64,000 nt of DNA, taken from Pseudogulbenkiania subflava DSM 22618 (GTDB taxonomy: Bacteria > Pseudomonadota > Gammaproteobacteria > Burkholderiales > Chromobacteriaceae). Of this stretch, positions 48,501 to 57,750 are shown piece by piece (the first letter of the stretch is position 1; each line of letters begins with the position of its first letter). The notes beneath the pieces were generated by a model. That model saw only the letters and a list, made by a program, of their open reading frames with translations, was not told where the DNA came from and searched no databases. Position numbers and translations under genes: made by a program. The stretch spans positions 27,670 to 91,669 of the forward strand of contig NZ_FXAG01000020.1 of assembly GCF_900177275.1 (NCBI RefSeq), given 5' to 3'.

Positions 48501-49842
48501 GGTAGCCCTCGGCGCGCATGGCGTGCAGCAGGGTGAACAGCGAGGCCGGTGAATCCAGCCCCACGGCGTTGCCGATCTGCGAAGCCTTGCTGTTGGAGTT
48601 GGTGAAGATGAAGGCGATGCGCTTCTTTTCCGCTGGGATGCGGCGCAATGCCACCTGGCGCGCGGCGATGCCGGCGACACGGCGCACCCGGTCGGCCAGC
48701 GGCGCGTAGTGGGTCTCGTCCTGTTCGTGCTTGAACGACATCGGCACGCTGACGATACGGCCGTCAAATTCCGGCAGCGCGACGTTCATCGCGGTGTCGA
48801 GCGGGTTGAGGCCACGCTCGGAGGCTTCCCACTGTTGCTGCGTCATGCTGCTGGTGATGGCCTGGATCACCGGGATGTCGAGCCGCTCGAACGCTGCCAC
48901 CGACCAGCCGGCGGCAGTGGGGCCGTCGGCGTTGACGTCGCCCATGGCGAAGGAGGTGGTGTTGATCAGCGCGTCGATCGCGGGAACCCCGACCATCCTG
49001 CTGCGCGAGTCGATTGCTGCGTTGCGCGGTGCTCGCTCCCTCGCTGTACCGTTTGTACTATCTCGGTCGCTGTGCTCCGGGCGCCTTGCACTCGGCTCGC
49101 TCACGACGGATGGTCGAGGTTCCCGGAAAAACTGCAGCGCGGCCGGCATGCCGGTCTCATCGAGCGTGCGCAGCGACGCGGTGTACACCGGCAGCGCGTT
49201 GAGCCGACGCTCGGCCAGCATATCCACCAGCATGTCGATGAAGCGGGTGTTGCCGCTCATCCAGTGCGCGCGGTAGAAGGTGATGCCGACCGTCGGCCAG
49301 TCTGGGTTGCGGATTGCCGCCCAGTCGTCGAGCGTGGCGAGCCCCGACAACTCGGGGTGGTAGATGCCGTGTTCGGGCAACGGGGTCAGCGGTTGGTAGC
49401 CGAAGCCACTCATCAGCAGCCGGTCGGACAGGCAGCGCAGCAGTTGCGCCATATTGCCGCTGCCGCCCGCCTGCAGGTAGGCGGTGACCTCGTGCTGCAG
49501 CGTCGGCGGCACCGAGGACAGCGCCGCAAGCTCAGGGTCCGGTTCGCCGGTGCCGCTCACTACGATTAGCGAGCGGTCGTGGTCCTTGGCATCCTTCAGC
49601 AATGCCTCGAAGCCGGGGATGGCGTGGGTGCGGCCCAGTACGCGCACCACCACGATGCGTGCTTCGGCCAAGGTGGTGGCGATCAGCGCGGCCATGCGCT
49701 CGGTGCTGTCGACGGTCTGCAGGTTGACGCCGGCCACCGGCGCGAAGCCTTCCGGCAGTTCAGCCTCGGCGCGATGCAAGGCGGTGAGGTCAGTGCCGGC
49801 ATGGGTCAGCAGCACGATGCCTCCGTGGGACAGGGTACTCAT
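45547..49842 (-). CDS. cobN: Cobaltochelatase large subunit CobN, with two insertions
   Basis: Inserts Co2+ into hydrogenobyrinate a,c-diamide in the late-insertion route. 1431 residues against about 1250-1275 for typical CobN. Conserved blocks include [76 protein letters not shown] and [13 protein letters not shown]. Two extra stretches explain the length: residues about 241-286 are a translated MITE, and 695-815 are very His/Asp-rich ([14 protein letters not shown] and similar), in two blocks each followed by GKYR. The frame is intact. Confidence 0.95.
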   Translation of the reverse strand: MSTLSHGGIVLLTHAGTDLTALHRAEAELPEGFAPVAGVNLQTVDSTERMAALIATTLAEARIVVVRVLGRTHAIPGFEALLKDAKDHDRSLIVVSGTGEPDPELAALSSVPPTLQHEVTAYLQAGGSGNMAQLLRCLSDRLLMSGFGYQPLTPLPEHGIYHPELSGLATLDDWAAIRNPDWPTVGITFYRAHWMSGNTRFIDMLVDMLAERRLNALPVYTASLRTLDETGMPAALQFFREPRPSVVSEPSARRPEHSDRDSTNGTARERAPRNAAIDSRSRMVGVPAIDALINTTSFAMGDVNADGPTAAGWSVAAFERLDIPVIQAITSSMTQQQWEASERGLNPLDTAMNVALPEFDGRIVSVPMSFKHEQDETHYAPLADRVRRVAGIAARQVALRRIPAEKKRIAFIFTNSNSKASQIGNAVGLDSPASLFTLLHAMRAEGYHLPDLPESSDALIHELIDRGAYDEDYLTADQLERAIASVPAARYAEWFGQLPDLLQQKMLERWGEAPGSAYVHGGKLMFAGLEFGNAFVALQPPRGYGMDPDAIYHTPDLPPTHHYYALYCWLRDDWKADAIVHVGKHGTLEWLPGKGVGVSENCFPDALLGDLPMFYPFILNDPGEGSQAKRRAHSVIIDHLTPPMTTADTYGPLAQLTQLVDEYYQVEMLDPAKLPLLQQQIWDLIKEAKLDTDLAAMLGHDHDHEHHHEHDHDHSHAHHDHDHGHHHGEHGHSHDTDKTEAGKYRLQPAKPAMTQVSATASVGGKYRPMAAKPHSHGHGHDHGHHDHEHHGHGHHHDHHHGHDHDHDHAHEWDATLNEDGVPLTLAKMEGVDVAHLIEDIDGYLCELGAAQIRDGLHILGKVPQDAALVDMVCAMVRLPNLAIPSLPASIAEALGVDWNGLQDDKGKRLTTVPPALQALADKPLVTRADALDAIAALGRALVAALAEHGFDAAAIDGALAQVLPGSDAPESLRHTLTFVCRELVPNLARTSEEIANLLHGLAGGYVPAGPSGAPTRGMAHVLPTGRNFYSVDPRSLPSQAAWRIGTELANEVLARHRKETGHLPETVSISVWGTSAMRTHGDDIAEILALLGVRPKWQAESRRVAGIEVIPLAELGRPRIDVTVRISGFFRDAFPHLIHLVDEAVHSVARLDEPVEQNFVRKHYLADLTHDLFQGLPSETASQRALYRVFGSKPGTYGAGILPLINEQNWETDADFATAYINWGGYAYGQRDNGTDARADFRHRLSGVEIALHNQDNREHDIFDSDDYLQYHGGMIATIRSLTGRQPRHYFGDSHNPDNPAVRGLKEEVLRVFRSRVANPKWIASIQKHGYKGGLELTATVDYLFGYDATAHVVDDWVYEQLAETYALDAQMQDFFAESNPWALNAITERLLEAAQRRLWEAPNPDTLAALRDLHLQSEAMLEERGENPKR
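48984..49122. mobile_element. MITE-like element inside cobN, translated in frame
   Basis: About 139 bases with terminal inverted repeats GAACCCCGACCATCC and GAACCTCGACCATCC. Internal blocks match the element next to bluB. It adds about 46 residues ([20 protein letters not shown] to [11 protein letters not shown]) just before the conserved [13 protein letters not shown] of CobN, without stop or frameshift. Flanks are CGG/CCG rather than TNA. Confidence 0.82.
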
Positions 49843-50168
49843 GGCTGCTCTCCTTGTTCGACGTCGCCGATGCCGATCCGGTGAAACACCAGTTCCTCGA
49901 CTGGGCAGTCACCCGCCAGGTGTTCATGGACGATGCGCTGGATTGCCGCCGTATCGACCTTGCGATACCACACCCCCTCAGGGTAGACGGCGAGGATCGG
50001 CCCTTCCTTGCACACGGCGAAGCAATGGGTGCGGGTACGCTTGACGCGCAGGCCCTCGCAGGCATCGATGGTCTGGCCCAGCACCTTGAACATGGCTTCG
50101 GCCTCGACCCCGTTTTCGGTGCAGCGCGGACCGGTGCACATCAGCACGTGTTTGTAGTGGGTTCTCAT
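49839..50168 (-). CDS. Thioredoxin-like 2Fe-2S ferredoxin of the B12 operon
   Basis: 109 residues from ATG 50168. [20 protein letters not shown] carries the first Cys pair and [20 protein letters not shown] the second, the [2Fe-2S] thioredoxin-like ferredoxin pattern. Found next to cobN or cobW in many proteobacteria; possibly an electron donor for corrin reduction. Overlaps cobN by four bases and is the first large gene after the riboswitch. Confidence 0.9.
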   Translation of the reverse strand: MRTHYKHVLMCTGPRCTENGVEAEAMFKVLGQTIDACEGLRVKRTRTHCFAVCKEGPILAVYPEGVWYRKVDTAAIQRIVHEHLAGDCPVEELVFHRIGIGDVEQGEQP

Positions 50169-50260
50169 GCCGGCATCCTCGCCAGGAGCGTGGCGGCGGT
50201 AGGGAAAACGCGCTGACGGGCAGCGCGGTGGTTCTGAATTCGTGGTAGCGGCGACGCCAT
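50165..50260 (-). CDS. Possible 31-residue leader ORF
   Basis: ATG 50260 with GAGG nine bases upstream opens MASPLPRIQNHRAARQRVFP and ends in TGA overlapping the ferredoxin ATG (ATGA). It may be a small coupled ORF or only a by-product of the leader. Basic, no recognised family. Confidence 0.35.
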   Translation of the reverse strand: MASPLPRIQNHRAARQRVFPTAATLLARMPA

Positions 50261-50369
50261 GGTAGTGCCCTCGGTAAATACGCATCGCCGCGAGCGAGGG
50301 CATGAGCGGCCGCCATCGGGGGCGCTCGCGCGATCCCCCGGTGCACCCCGCCCGGTTTCTGCTTGCGAC

Positions 50370-50515
50370 GACAAAAGGGACGGCCGGTCTCCTGGCTCGC
50401 GCGTCATCGCCGTACGCCGCCTTCCCGGAATCTCTCCAGTGGCCTTGGGCGCCGACTCGTCGCTTACAGTTGCGGGGGCAGCCGCGGTATCGCACCACGT
50501 TCCCGTCACCGTCAC
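50370..50515 (-). promoter_or_regulatory. Cobalamin riboswitch
   Basis: On the minus strand the leader contains GGCTGCCCCCGCAACTGTAA, a later GGCCACTGG, CCGGGAAGGCGG and the B12 box GAGCCAGGAGACCGGCC, in the order of the AdoCbl aptamer. It lies about 200 bases before the ferredoxin gene and probably lowers expression of the whole minus-strand B12 operon when coenzyme is abundant. Confidence 0.95.
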
Positions 50516-50579
50516 TTATAGGGGCAGGATGATACGTGAGGGCGGCAGGCTTGTGAACAAAAGCGGTGATGCCATTCGG

Positions 50580-51461
50580 CTATTTGCCGTGCAAAGAGGA
50601 GGGGGATGGGCATAGGCCGGGTCTGAACCACAATTCCTTGCGCCCGAGTGGCGTCTGTGGCGGCAAGATAGGGTTGTCGAGTTCGATGACGGTGCGTTTC
50701 TCGAGCCTGGCCTGCTCGATGAACCCGGCGTAGTGCCGGCAAAACAGTCGGTCGAAGCTGCCGTCGGCGATGGCACGTTCCAGCCCGCGCTCGATCGTCG
50801 TGGCGAGTGCGGTGTCGCGCCGGTTGACGAAGAAATAGAACGCCGTGGGATAGCGGATCACCAAGTGTTGATCGATCACGATGCCGTCGGCGCGATGGCG
50901 CTCGGCCTCGGCCCGGATTTCGATGAGGGAACGGGGGAAGTAATCGAACCGCTTCAGCACCAGCATGCGGAACAGATTCTCGTATTGGGGAACGCCGACC
51001 ACCTTGAGGCCGTTGCCGCGCAGGATGTCGGTGTCGGGCCAATCGTGCCCCTGGCCAGCGATGAAATGGCGCAAATCCTGGACGGTACGCACGCCAGCGA
51101 GCAGATTGGCCTGTTCAGCGCGCACCAGCGGCAGGCGCCATCCGATCAGCCCTTTGTTGATGGGGATGCGGATCGGCCGTAGTGCCGCCTCGCGTTCGAT
51201 CGACGTCATGCTCCAGGCCACGCGCACGGTGTTGCCACGGGCGAGCTCATTCAGTGCGCGGCCCTGCTGCATCCATTCCTCCGACGCGCGTAGCTGATGG
51301 TTCGCGCCGGCCTTGGCGAAAGCCAGCCGCAGCAGGATGAGGGGATAGTCGGTGCGCGCATCGCCAACCGCCTCTGGCCGGGGATAGACGATCACCTCGG
51401 CCTGCGCGAGTGTGCTGGCGCCGATCAGGCAGAGTGAGGCGAGCACGACAGGCAGGATCAT
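50580..51461 (-). CDS. Periplasmic solute-binding-like protein
   Basis: 293 residues. A signal peptide (MILPVVLASLCLIGASTLAQ, cut near AQA) precedes a bilobed binding-protein fold with VIVYPRPEAVGDARTDYPLI and a C-terminal LERAIADGSFDRLFCRHYAG, as in SBP_bac_3-like orphan proteins. No transporter genes adjacent. Although it lies between the riboswitch and the MFS gene, nothing ties it to B12. Ligand unknown. Confidence 0.78.
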   Translation of the reverse strand: MILPVVLASLCLIGASTLAQAEVIVYPRPEAVGDARTDYPLILLRLAFAKAGANHQLRASEEWMQQGRALNELARGNTVRVAWSMTSIEREAALRPIRIPINKGLIGWRLPLVRAEQANLLAGVRTVQDLRHFIAGQGHDWPDTDILRGNGLKVVGVPQYENLFRMLVLKRFDYFPRSLIEIRAEAERHRADGIVIDQHLVIRYPTAFYFFVNRRDTALATTIERGLERAIADGSFDRLFCRHYAGFIEQARLEKRTVIELDNPILPPQTPLGRKELWFRPGLCPSPSSLHGK

Positions 51462-51545
51462 CGACGGGCTCCTGGGCTAGTAATAGTTACAGCTAAGCCG
51501 ATGAGGTGAGGGCAGGCAAGCGGAGGCCAGCATTCGAGGCCGCTC

Positions 51546-52814
51546 TCAGGCGGACTTCGCCCGCGTTTCCTGCATGCGCACTACCGCAATTGCACCCGAA
51601 AGAAATGTCAGCCCGGCCACCAGCCACAGCGCACTGGCCATGCCGAACAGGTCGGCCACCACTCCGGACAGCAGGGCTCCGATGGCGTAGCCCAGGTCGC
51701 GCCACAGACGGTACACCCCCACCGCCGAGGCCCGCCAGCCCGGATGCGCCACGTCGCCGATGGCCGCCAGCAGGGTGGGGTAGACCATCGCCGTGCCGAC
51801 GCCCAGCAGCACCGCACCGGTGAAAAAACCGGAGAAGTGCAGGCTGCGGGCGGTCACCACGATGCCGGCCGCCTGCAGCCACATGCCGGCCACGATCAGC
51901 CCTTTGCGGCCGATGCGATCCGACATGGCCCCGGTCACGAGCTGGCAGCCGCCCCATACGGCCGGGTAGACGGCGGCCAGCCAGCCAATCTGCGTCAGGC
52001 TCATGCCGGCGGCGGCGAAAACTAGGGGAAACAAGCCCCAGGCCATGCCGTCGTTGAGGTTGTTGACCAAACCCGCCTGGCAGATGGCAGACAGGTTGCG
52101 GTCCTGCCAGCTGGTTTGCCAAAAAACCCAGCGAGGCGATGGCGACTCGGTTATTTCGCCCGCCTGCCGCAGCGAGGCTTCGTGCCGGGCATGCGTCTGT
52201 GTCTCGCGTACCGCCAGCAGGGACAGCAGCAGGCCGGCCAGCACAAAGGCCACACCCAGGTAGAACGGCTGCGGCCGCAGCCCGTAGCGGGCGGCAACCC
52301 AGCCGGTGGCCAGCGCCGCCGCACCGACGGCGAAATAACCGGCGAATTCGTTGACCCCCATCGCCAGCCCCCGGTTGCGCGGGCCGGCCAGGTCGATCTT
52401 CATGATGACCGTGGTGGACCAGGTCAGGCCCTGGCTGATGCCGAGCAACAGGTTGGCCAGCAGCACCCAGTTCCACGACGGCGCCCACATCAGCAGAAAC
52501 GGTACCGGCGTGGCGATCAGCCAGCCGGCGACGAGGATGCTCTTGCGGCCGTAGACGTCGGCATAACGGCCGGCGAGATAGTTGGTCAGCGCCTTGGAGA
52601 CGCCGAACACCACGATGAAGGCGAGGATGGCGGTGTGCGCCGCCAGCCGGAACTCCTGCTCGGCGATGGCGGGGAGGATGGAGCGCTCCATGCCGACCAT
52701 GGCGCCGACGAAGGCATTGACCAGGACCAGCAGGCTGAATTGGGCCAGGTTCGCCCGCAGGCCGAGCCGGATTGGGCGGGGCGGGTTGCCGTTTGCGTCG
52801 CGAGTTGTGCTCAA
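51546..52814 (-). CDS. MFS transporter linked to cobC
   Basis: 422 residues with twelve predicted helices; MFS landmarks LAGRYADVYGRKSILVAGW and GAMSDRIGRKGLIVAG. Start is TTG at 52814; the GGAGG ribosome site (52827-52831) is 12 bases away and lies inside a hairpin that includes the cobC stop, so translation is probably coupled to cobC. A role in corrinoid, cobalt or amino-alcohol transport would fit the position but is inference. Confidence 0.82.
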   Translation of the reverse strand: MSTTRDANGNPPRPIRLGLRANLAQFSLLVLVNAFVGAMVGMERSILPAIAEQEFRLAAHTAILAFIVVFGVSKALTNYLAGRYADVYGRKSILVAGWLIATPVPFLLMWAPSWNWVLLANLLLGISQGLTWSTTVIMKIDLAGPRNRGLAMGVNEFAGYFAVGAAALATGWVAARYGLRPQPFYLGVAFVLAGLLLSLLAVRETQTHARHEASLRQAGEITESPSPRWVFWQTSWQDRNLSAICQAGLVNNLNDGMAWGLFPLVFAAAGMSLTQIGWLAAVYPAVWGGCQLVTGAMSDRIGRKGLIVAGMWLQAAGIVVTARSLHFSGFFTGAVLLGVGTAMVYPTLLAAIGDVAHPGWRASAVGVYRLWRDLGYAIGALLSGVVADLFGMASALWLVAGLTFLSGAIAVVRMQETRAKSA

Positions 52815-52818
52815 GGTG

Positions 52819-52847
52819 GGTGTATGCCTCCTATCGAGGTATACACC
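52819..52847 (-). promoter_or_regulatory. Hairpin masking the ribosome site of the MFS gene
   Basis: 12-bp stem (arms GGTGTATACCTC and GAGGCATACACC on the minus strand, one mismatch). The cobC stop TAG is in the loop and GGAGG in the stem. Ribosomes ending cobC would melt it. Confidence 0.6.
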
Positions 52848-53820
52848 ATGCGCTCAATGCCGCCTCGAGGCGCTGCCAGTCGGCTTCGCCCGCCGGCAGG
52901 CCGAAGCGGACGCTGCCGTTCTCCGGAAAATGGCGGATCAGGATGCCGTGGCGGGCCAGGAAATCGTGCAGCGCCGTGGCGGCAGGGTGCGCCAGCCACT
53001 GGAACAGCGCACTGCCGCCGTTGGGCGTCAGCCCGTTCACGGCTAACAGCCCGGCGAGGCGGGCGCTGTCGGTTTCCAGCCGCTCGCGCATGTGCGCCTG
53101 CCACTCCCGGTCCTGCAAGGCCAGCCGCACTGCCACGCGGGCCGGGCCGCTGAGCGTCCACGGTCCGAGCTCTTCCCGCAGCCGCGCCAGCAATTCGGGC
53201 CAGGCGAACACGAAACCGGCGCGCGCGCCGGCCAGACCGAAGAACTTGCCGATCGAGCGCAGCACCACTAGCCCCGGTGTGCCGATGCGGGGCAGCATGC
53301 TCTGCTCCGGCGTACAGTCCATGAACGCCTCGTCCACCACCAGCCAGCCGCCACGGGTGGCCAGCCGGGCGCGCCAGGCGTCCAACTGCGTCGGCGACGC
53401 CTGCCAGCCGGTCGGGTTGTTGGGGTTGCAGACCAACAGCACGTCGAGTGTGTCGAGCGCCTCGTCGATCCGCTCCTGCGCCAGGCGAACCACCTCGTGG
53501 CCATTTCGTGCCCAGGCGTGCGGGTGTTCGGCGTAGGTGGCGGCCAGCATGCCGACCCGGCAAGCCGGGCGCAGCCGCGGCAGCGCCTGGATCGCCGGCT
53601 GCGAGCCCGCCACCGGCAGCAGGGCTTCACAGCCGTAATACTCGGCCGCGGCGGCTTCCAGCCCGTCCGCCGTTTCCGGCAAGCGCTGCCAGGCACGCGC
53701 CGGAATCTCCGGCACCGGCCAGCCGTGCGGGTTGAGCCCGGTGGACAGATCGAGCCAGTCCTGTGCCGGGATGCCGTAGCGGCGTGCCGCTGCCAGGATG
53801 CCGCCGCCGTGATCAAGCAT
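52831..53820 (-). CDS. cobC: L-threonine-O-3-phosphate decarboxylase-like protein
   Basis: 329-residue PLP enzyme (CobC/CobD-enteric) that supplies aminopropanol phosphate for the nucleotide loop. LDHGGGILAAARRYGIP and WLDLSTGLNPHGWPVPEIPA are diagnostic. PLP residues are in CNPNNPTGW, VDEAFMDCTPEQSM and RSIGKFFGLAGARAGFVFAW (Schiff-base Lys). Overlaps cobD by eight bases. Confidence 0.93.
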   Translation of the reverse strand: MLDHGGGILAAARRYGIPAQDWLDLSTGLNPHGWPVPEIPARAWQRLPETADGLEAAAAEYYGCEALLPVAGSQPAIQALPRLRPACRVGMLAATYAEHPHAWARNGHEVVRLAQERIDEALDTLDVLLVCNPNNPTGWQASPTQLDAWRARLATRGGWLVVDEAFMDCTPEQSMLPRIGTPGLVVLRSIGKFFGLAGARAGFVFAWPELLARLREELGPWTLSGPARVAVRLALQDREWQAHMRERLETDSARLAGLLAVNGLTPNGGSALFQWLAHPAATALHDFLARHGILIRHFPENGSVRFGLPAGEADWQRLEAALSAWCIPR

Positions 53821-54751
53821 TGAAGCCTCCCGTCACCAGCGCCAGCAGCAGGCCGATGCCGACCCACAGCCACACGCCGCGGTTGACGAGGCGGATGGCG
53901 CGGCGAATATCCGTGCTGTCCGGTGCGCGCTCCAGTCCCAGCGCCGGGCGCTCCTTGAGCTGGCCGTGGTAACTGGCCGCACCGCCCAGCGCCACGCCCA
54001 GCGCGCCGGCGCCGGCCGCCATCACCGGGCCGGCGTTGGGGCTGTACCAGGTCGGCGCCTGGGCGCGCCAGCACGCCCAGCCGGCATGCCGGTCGCCCAG
54101 CGCGATGTAGGTCAATGCGGTCAGCCGTGCCGGGATGAAGTTCAGCGCGTCGTCGAAACGCGCCGCCGCCCAGCCGAAATGCAGGTAGCGCTCGTTCCGG
54201 TAGCCCCACATCGCGTCCAGCGTGTTGGCGAGCCGGTACAGCACCGCGCCCGGCGCGCCCAGCAGCAGGAACCAGAACAGCGCGGCGAAGATGGCGTCGC
54301 TGCCGTTCTCCAGCACCGATTCGATGGTGGCGCGCGCCACGTCCTGTTCGTTCAGTGCCGAGGTGTCACGGCTGACGATCATGCCGACACGCTGGCGCGC
54401 CAGCGGCAGGTCGTGCCGTTCCAGCGCCTCGATCACCGCCTCGGCGTGCTGGGTCAGGCTCTTGGCGCCGATGGCCAGATAAAGCAGCACCACGCTGTAG
54501 AACACGCCGATGAAGGGCAGCCAGGCCAGCAGCGCGGCGAGCAGCGTGAAGGGGATCAGCAGCAGGGCGATGCCGATCGCGCCGCGCAAGCGCATGCGCT
54601 GCACGGTTTCCTGTTCCGGGGCGGCGGGGTAGAGCCGGCTTTCGAGCCAGCGCACCAGGGTGCCGAAGCCGACCAGCGGGTGCCAGCGGGGCGGCTCGCC
54701 GAAGAGTTTGTCGAGGAGAACAGCCAGCAGCAGAAAAACGGGGGAAGTCAC
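53813..54751 (-). CDS. cobD: Adenosylcobinamide-phosphate synthase CobD/CbiB
   Basis: 312-residue membrane enzyme that attaches the aminopropanol arm. LLAVLLDKLFGEPPRWHPLV is the family start; SRDTSALNEQDVARATIESV, NGSDAIFAALFWFLLLG and NTLDAMWGYRNERYLHFGW are conserved. About five hydrophobic helices. First gene of a cobD-cobC-MFS unit, divergent from cobQ. Confidence 0.95.
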   Translation of the reverse strand: MTSPVFLLLAVLLDKLFGEPPRWHPLVGFGTLVRWLESRLYPAAPEQETVQRMRLRGAIGIALLLIPFTLLAALLAWLPFIGVFYSVVLLYLAIGAKSLTQHAEAVIEALERHDLPLARQRVGMIVSRDTSALNEQDVARATIESVLENGSDAIFAALFWFLLLGAPGAVLYRLANTLDAMWGYRNERYLHFGWAAARFDDALNFIPARLTALTYIALGDRHAGWACWRAQAPTWYSPNAGPVMAAGAGALGVALGGAASYHGQLKERPALGLERAPDSTDIRRAIRLVNRGVWLWVGIGLLLALVTGGFNA

Positions 54752-54886
54752 AACGTGGGCCTATATAATTACCGGCTTTGCCGGTCGATGACGCCGCTCC
54801 GAGGCGGGCTGGGCATCGACTACATCCAATAAGAAAGCCGTCATTCTAGGGCCGCCGTCAAAAAAATGCGCGCCCGGAGTCAAACC

Positions 54887-56359
54887 ATGCCAGCCAAAAC
54901 CATCATGATCCAGGGCACCACCTCGGACGCCGGCAAGAGCACGCTGGCCACCGGGCTGTGCCGCCTGTTGGCGCGTCGCGGCATCCGTACCGCCCCATTC
55001 AAGCCGCAGAACATGGCGCTCAACAGCGCCGTCACCGTCGACGGCGGCGAGATCGGCCGCTCGCAGGCGGTGCAGGCGCAGGCCTGCGGCGTCGAGCCGC
55101 ACACCGACATGAACCCGATCCTGCTCAAGCCCAACAGCAACGTCGGCTCCCAGGTCATCGTGCAGGGCCGCGCCATCGGCAATATGGAAGCCAGCATCTA
55201 CCACCGCTACAAGCCCGAGGCGATGAAGGCGGTGCTGCAATCGCACCAAAGGTTGGCCGAACAGTACGACTGCATCGTGGTGGAAGGGGCGGGCAGCCCG
55301 GCGGAAATCAACCTGCGCGAGGGCGACATCGCCAATATGGGTTTCGCCGAGGCGGTGGACTGCCCGGTGATCCTGGTGGCCGACATCGACCGCGGCGGCG
55401 TGTTCGCGCACCTGGTCGGCACGCTGGCGCTGCTGTCGGAATCGGAGCAGCGCCGCGTGGTCGGTTTCGTCATCAACCGCTTCCGCGGCGACCTCGCGCT
55501 GCTGCAGCCGGGGCTCGACTGGCTCGAACAGCACACCGGCAAGCCGGTGCTGGGGGTGCTGCCGTATCTCATAGGGCTGCACATCGAGGCCGAAGACAGC
55601 CTCACCCGCCAGAACGCGCCGGGCGGCGCGCGCGACGACCAGCGCCTGCGCGTGGTGGCGCCGGTGTTCCCGCGGCTGAGCAATCACACCGACTTCGACC
55701 CGCTGCGGCTGCATCCGCAGGTCGAACTGACCCTGGTCGGAGCAGGGCAGCCGATTCCGCCGGCCGACCTGATCGTGCTGCCGGGCAGCAAGAACACCCG
55801 CAACGATCTGGCCTGGCTGCGCGCCAATGGCTGGGAGCCGGCGATCCGCCGCCACCTGCGCCTGGGCGGCAAGCTCATCGGCATCTGCGGCGGCTTCCAG
55901 ATGCTGGGGCGCGAGCTGCACGACCCGCTCGGGCTGGAGAGCGAGGCCGGCAGGACGCCGGGGCTGGGTCTCTTCGACATGGAAACCACGCTGACCGAGC
56001 ACAAGCGGCTGGAGCGGGTGGAGGGCCGGCTGAGCGTGGCCGACGCCGCGGTCAGCGGCTATGAGATCCACATGGGGGTGTCGAGCGGCCCGGCGCTGGC
56101 CAGGCCCGCGGTAAAACTGGCCGAAGGCAGCGACGGCGCGCTATCGGACGACGGCCAGGTTCTCGGTACCTATCTGCACGGCCTGTTCGACCATGCCGAT
56201 GCCTGCCAAGCGCTGCTCGCCTGGGCCGGGTTGGCCGAACCCGTGCCGCTCGACTACCGCGCCGAACGCGAGAAGCACATCGACCGTCTGGCCGATTCGC
56301 TGGAACAACACCTTCGACTCGATCGCCTGGCCGGTCTGCTGCCGTCGCTGTCGCCATGA
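54887..56359 (+). CDS. cobQ: Cobyric acid synthase
   Basis: Amidates corrin side chains b, d, e and g with glutamine and ATP. 490 residues from ATG 54887 (GGAG eight bases upstream). N-terminal P-loop [49 protein letters not shown]-terminal amidotransferase with Cys in [15 protein letters not shown] and His in [10 protein letters not shown]. Two DUS-like words lie in the gene (55250 and 56228). No riboswitch seen upstream; a TATAAT-like box is in the 135-base gap to cobD. Confidence 0.96.
   Translation: MPAKTIMIQGTTSDAGKSTLATGLCRLLARRGIRTAPFKPQNMALNSAVTVDGGEIGRSQAVQAQACGVEPHTDMNPILLKPNSNVGSQVIVQGRAIGNMEASIYHRYKPEAMKAVLQSHQRLAEQYDCIVVEGAGSPAEINLREGDIANMGFAEAVDCPVILVADIDRGGVFAHLVGTLALLSESEQRRVVGFVINRFRGDLALLQPGLDWLEQHTGKPVLGVLPYLIGLHIEAEDSLTRQNAPGGARDDQRLRVVAPVFPRLSNHTDFDPLRLHPQVELTLVGAGQPIPPADLIVLPGSKNTRNDLAWLRANGWEPAIRRHLRLGGKLIGICGGFQMLGRELHDPLGLESEAGRTPGLGLFDMETTLTEHKRLERVEGRLSVADAAVSGYEIHMGVSSGPALARPAVKLAEGSDGALSDDGQVLGTYLHGLFDHADACQALLAWAGLAEPVPLDYRAEREKHIDRLADSLEQHLRLDRLAGLLPSLSP
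55250..55261 (+). repeat. DUS-like word AGGTTGGCCGAA
   Basis: Exact copy (AAAGGTTGGCCGAACAG) inside cobQ. Confidence 0.6.
56228..56239 (+). repeat. DUS-like word, 11 of 12 match
   Basis: GGGTTGGCCGAA near the 3' end of cobQ; differs only at the first base. Confidence 0.5.
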
Positions 56360-56378
56360 TCTGCCGCTGAACACGGTT

Positions 56379-56400
56379 CTTCGGCCAACGTTGGCCGAAG
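56379..56400. repeat. Inverted pair of DUS-like words (22-bp palindrome)
   Basis: Perfect palindrome with arms CTTCGGCCAAC and GTTGGCCGAAG just after cobQ, next to the terminator of the convergent gene. Inverted DUS pairs beside terminators are typical of Neisseriaceae. Confidence 0.75.
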
Positions 56401-56415
56401 CCGGCAGGCATGGAA

Positions 56416-56438
56416 AAGCCCGGGAATGCCCCGGGCTT
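56416..56438 (-). terminator. Rho-independent terminator
   Basis: 9-bp perfect stem AAGCCCGGG/CCCGGGCTT with 5-base loop. The T-rich side is on the minus strand, ending the membrane protein gene at 56453. Confidence 0.85.
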
Positions 56439-56452
56439 GGGTGTTTGCTCGG

Positions 56453-56977
56453 TCAACGAGCCATTTCCGACATGTCTCTGTCGGGTTCTTTGCGTTCCAG
56501 TTTCAGGTAGGCATCCGCTGCCACAATACCGAATACCAGGTGGGCGATCAGCGTCGTCCAGCTGCGGGCCTCTGCGAACCACGGGAAGAACTGGGTCATG
56601 CCGTAGAAATTGACCACGTAAACCACGAAACCGAACACCACCCCTACCGCCGAGGCCATGCCCCAGCTCGAGTCGAAGTGGAACGGTGCCATGATCAGGC
56701 CCAGGATCAATCCCATGCCGATAGCCAGCGCAAAGTGCACGATTAGGGCAACCACCACGATGCCGATATTGAACATCGCCGGCGACCCCAGTGCCGAATT
56801 GCCCATGACGATGGCGGCGATCATGTGAGTAGGAGCCCATGGGCTGCCACCCGCCATAACCATGGCCAGCATGTCCAGCAGCAGGAAAACCACACCTGCC
56901 AGAACCCCTGCCAGCGACGCCGCCCGCCAGTCGGGCAGCCGATGTGTCAGCTGATGCGAATGCATGTGAAGATCCAT
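56453..56977 (-). CDS. Four-helix integral membrane protein
   Basis: 174 residues: His-containing N terminus (MDLHMHSHQLTHRLPDW) then four membrane helices (AASLAGVLAGVVFLLLDMLA, IGIVVVALIVHFALAIGMG, SAVGVVFGFVVYVVNFYG, TTLIAHLVFGIVAADAYL). Resembles small uncharacterised proteins often annotated as exported or membrane hypothetical; no function known. Followed by its own terminator. Confidence 0.82.
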   Translation of the reverse strand: MDLHMHSHQLTHRLPDWRAASLAGVLAGVVFLLLDMLAMVMAGGSPWAPTHMIAAIVMGNSALGSPAMFNIGIVVVALIVHFALAIGMGLILGLIMAPFHFDSSWGMASAVGVVFGFVVYVVNFYGMTQFFPWFAEARSWTTLIAHLVFGIVAADAYLKLERKEPDRDMSEMAR

Positions 56978-57224
56978 AGCAAACTCCTTTCAGCACTCAA
57001 TCGAACGGGGCGCACTCTGCGCCTCTTGTTAGACTGACCAAAAAGGCAAAAGTGCGCGGCACAACAACTGTTAATCAAAAATAGTTCCTTTGTTTTCAGT
57101 GGATTGGGATTGTAACGCACGTCACTATATGCGGATGGGACGGGAACCACCCCGGCTCGAAAAATCTCTAATCAAGTGGCGGGTTTTCCCCGCCATGGAA
57201 GTTGTAATTAGGGAGGGTGAAACG

Positions 57225-57437
57225 ATGATTGCCCCGAGAGAGCAGTACCGGGTGGGTCATTCCGGCTACGTATCGCCGTTCACCGAGTTCATGGACGGCT
57301 TTCTTGCCGAACATCCGGAAGTCGTCGAGGACCAGCATCACGGCTGGTACCTCTTCTGGGATCACAAGGCCGATTTCGAGGAATGGAAAGAAGCCAGGAC
57401 GGATAGCGTGCCGGTAAAAGGGTACGACTATTTCTGA
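57225..57437 (+). CDS. DUF3460 family protein
   Basis: 70 residues from ATG 57225, which has GGGAGG nine bases upstream; longer frames are rejected. The core SPFTEFMDGFLAEHPEVVED followed by WYLFWDHKADFEEWKEAR matches the DUF3460 pattern, a small protein found almost only in betaproteobacteria. Function unknown. Confidence 0.8.
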   Translation: MIAPREQYRVGHSGYVSPFTEFMDGFLAEHPEVVEDQHHGWYLFWDHKADFEEWKEARTDSVPVKGYDYF

Positions 57438-57579
57438 TGCGCATCCCCCGTTTGGATGGTCATGCCAGGATTGCACGCACAGCGGCATGGCCAGTCAATG
57501 CGAGCGGGGGGTGCGTCTTTTTTTGCCTCTGCCGGCACGCGTCCCGTTGGCTTGCGGTGGTCGGTCTGGGCCGGCCTCA

Positions 57580-57750
57580 GAACCTGTTCACGATCTGTCG
57601 CGAGCGGCCCTCAGCGGGGTGAAGAGCAGCGCAGGAACCGGAATGTACAAGTAGTACATGAGGATTTCAGATCGCTGAGCCAATCGCCGATTGGCACGCA
57701 GTGCACATGAGCCCCGATCAGGGACGCGCAGCAAGATCGTGAACAGGTTC
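57580..57750. mobile_element. MITE-like element with TCA target duplication
   Basis: 171 bases with inverted ends GAACCTGTTCACGATC, flanked by TCA on both sides (57577-57579 and 57751-57753). The centre holds GTACAAGTAGTACA. The right-hand TCA is the TGA stop codon of the minus-strand SDR gene. Confidence 0.88.

Noticed and set aside
46333..48552. 739-codon open frame on the plus strand opposite cobN
   Set aside because: It is antisense to conserved CobN sequence; its His/Val-rich low-complexity stretch is the mirror of the His-rich insert. GC-rich third positions keep the antisense frame open.
48984..49122. cobN as a disrupted pseudogene
   Set aside because: The insertion keeps the frame, and conserved blocks continue on both sides without a stop.
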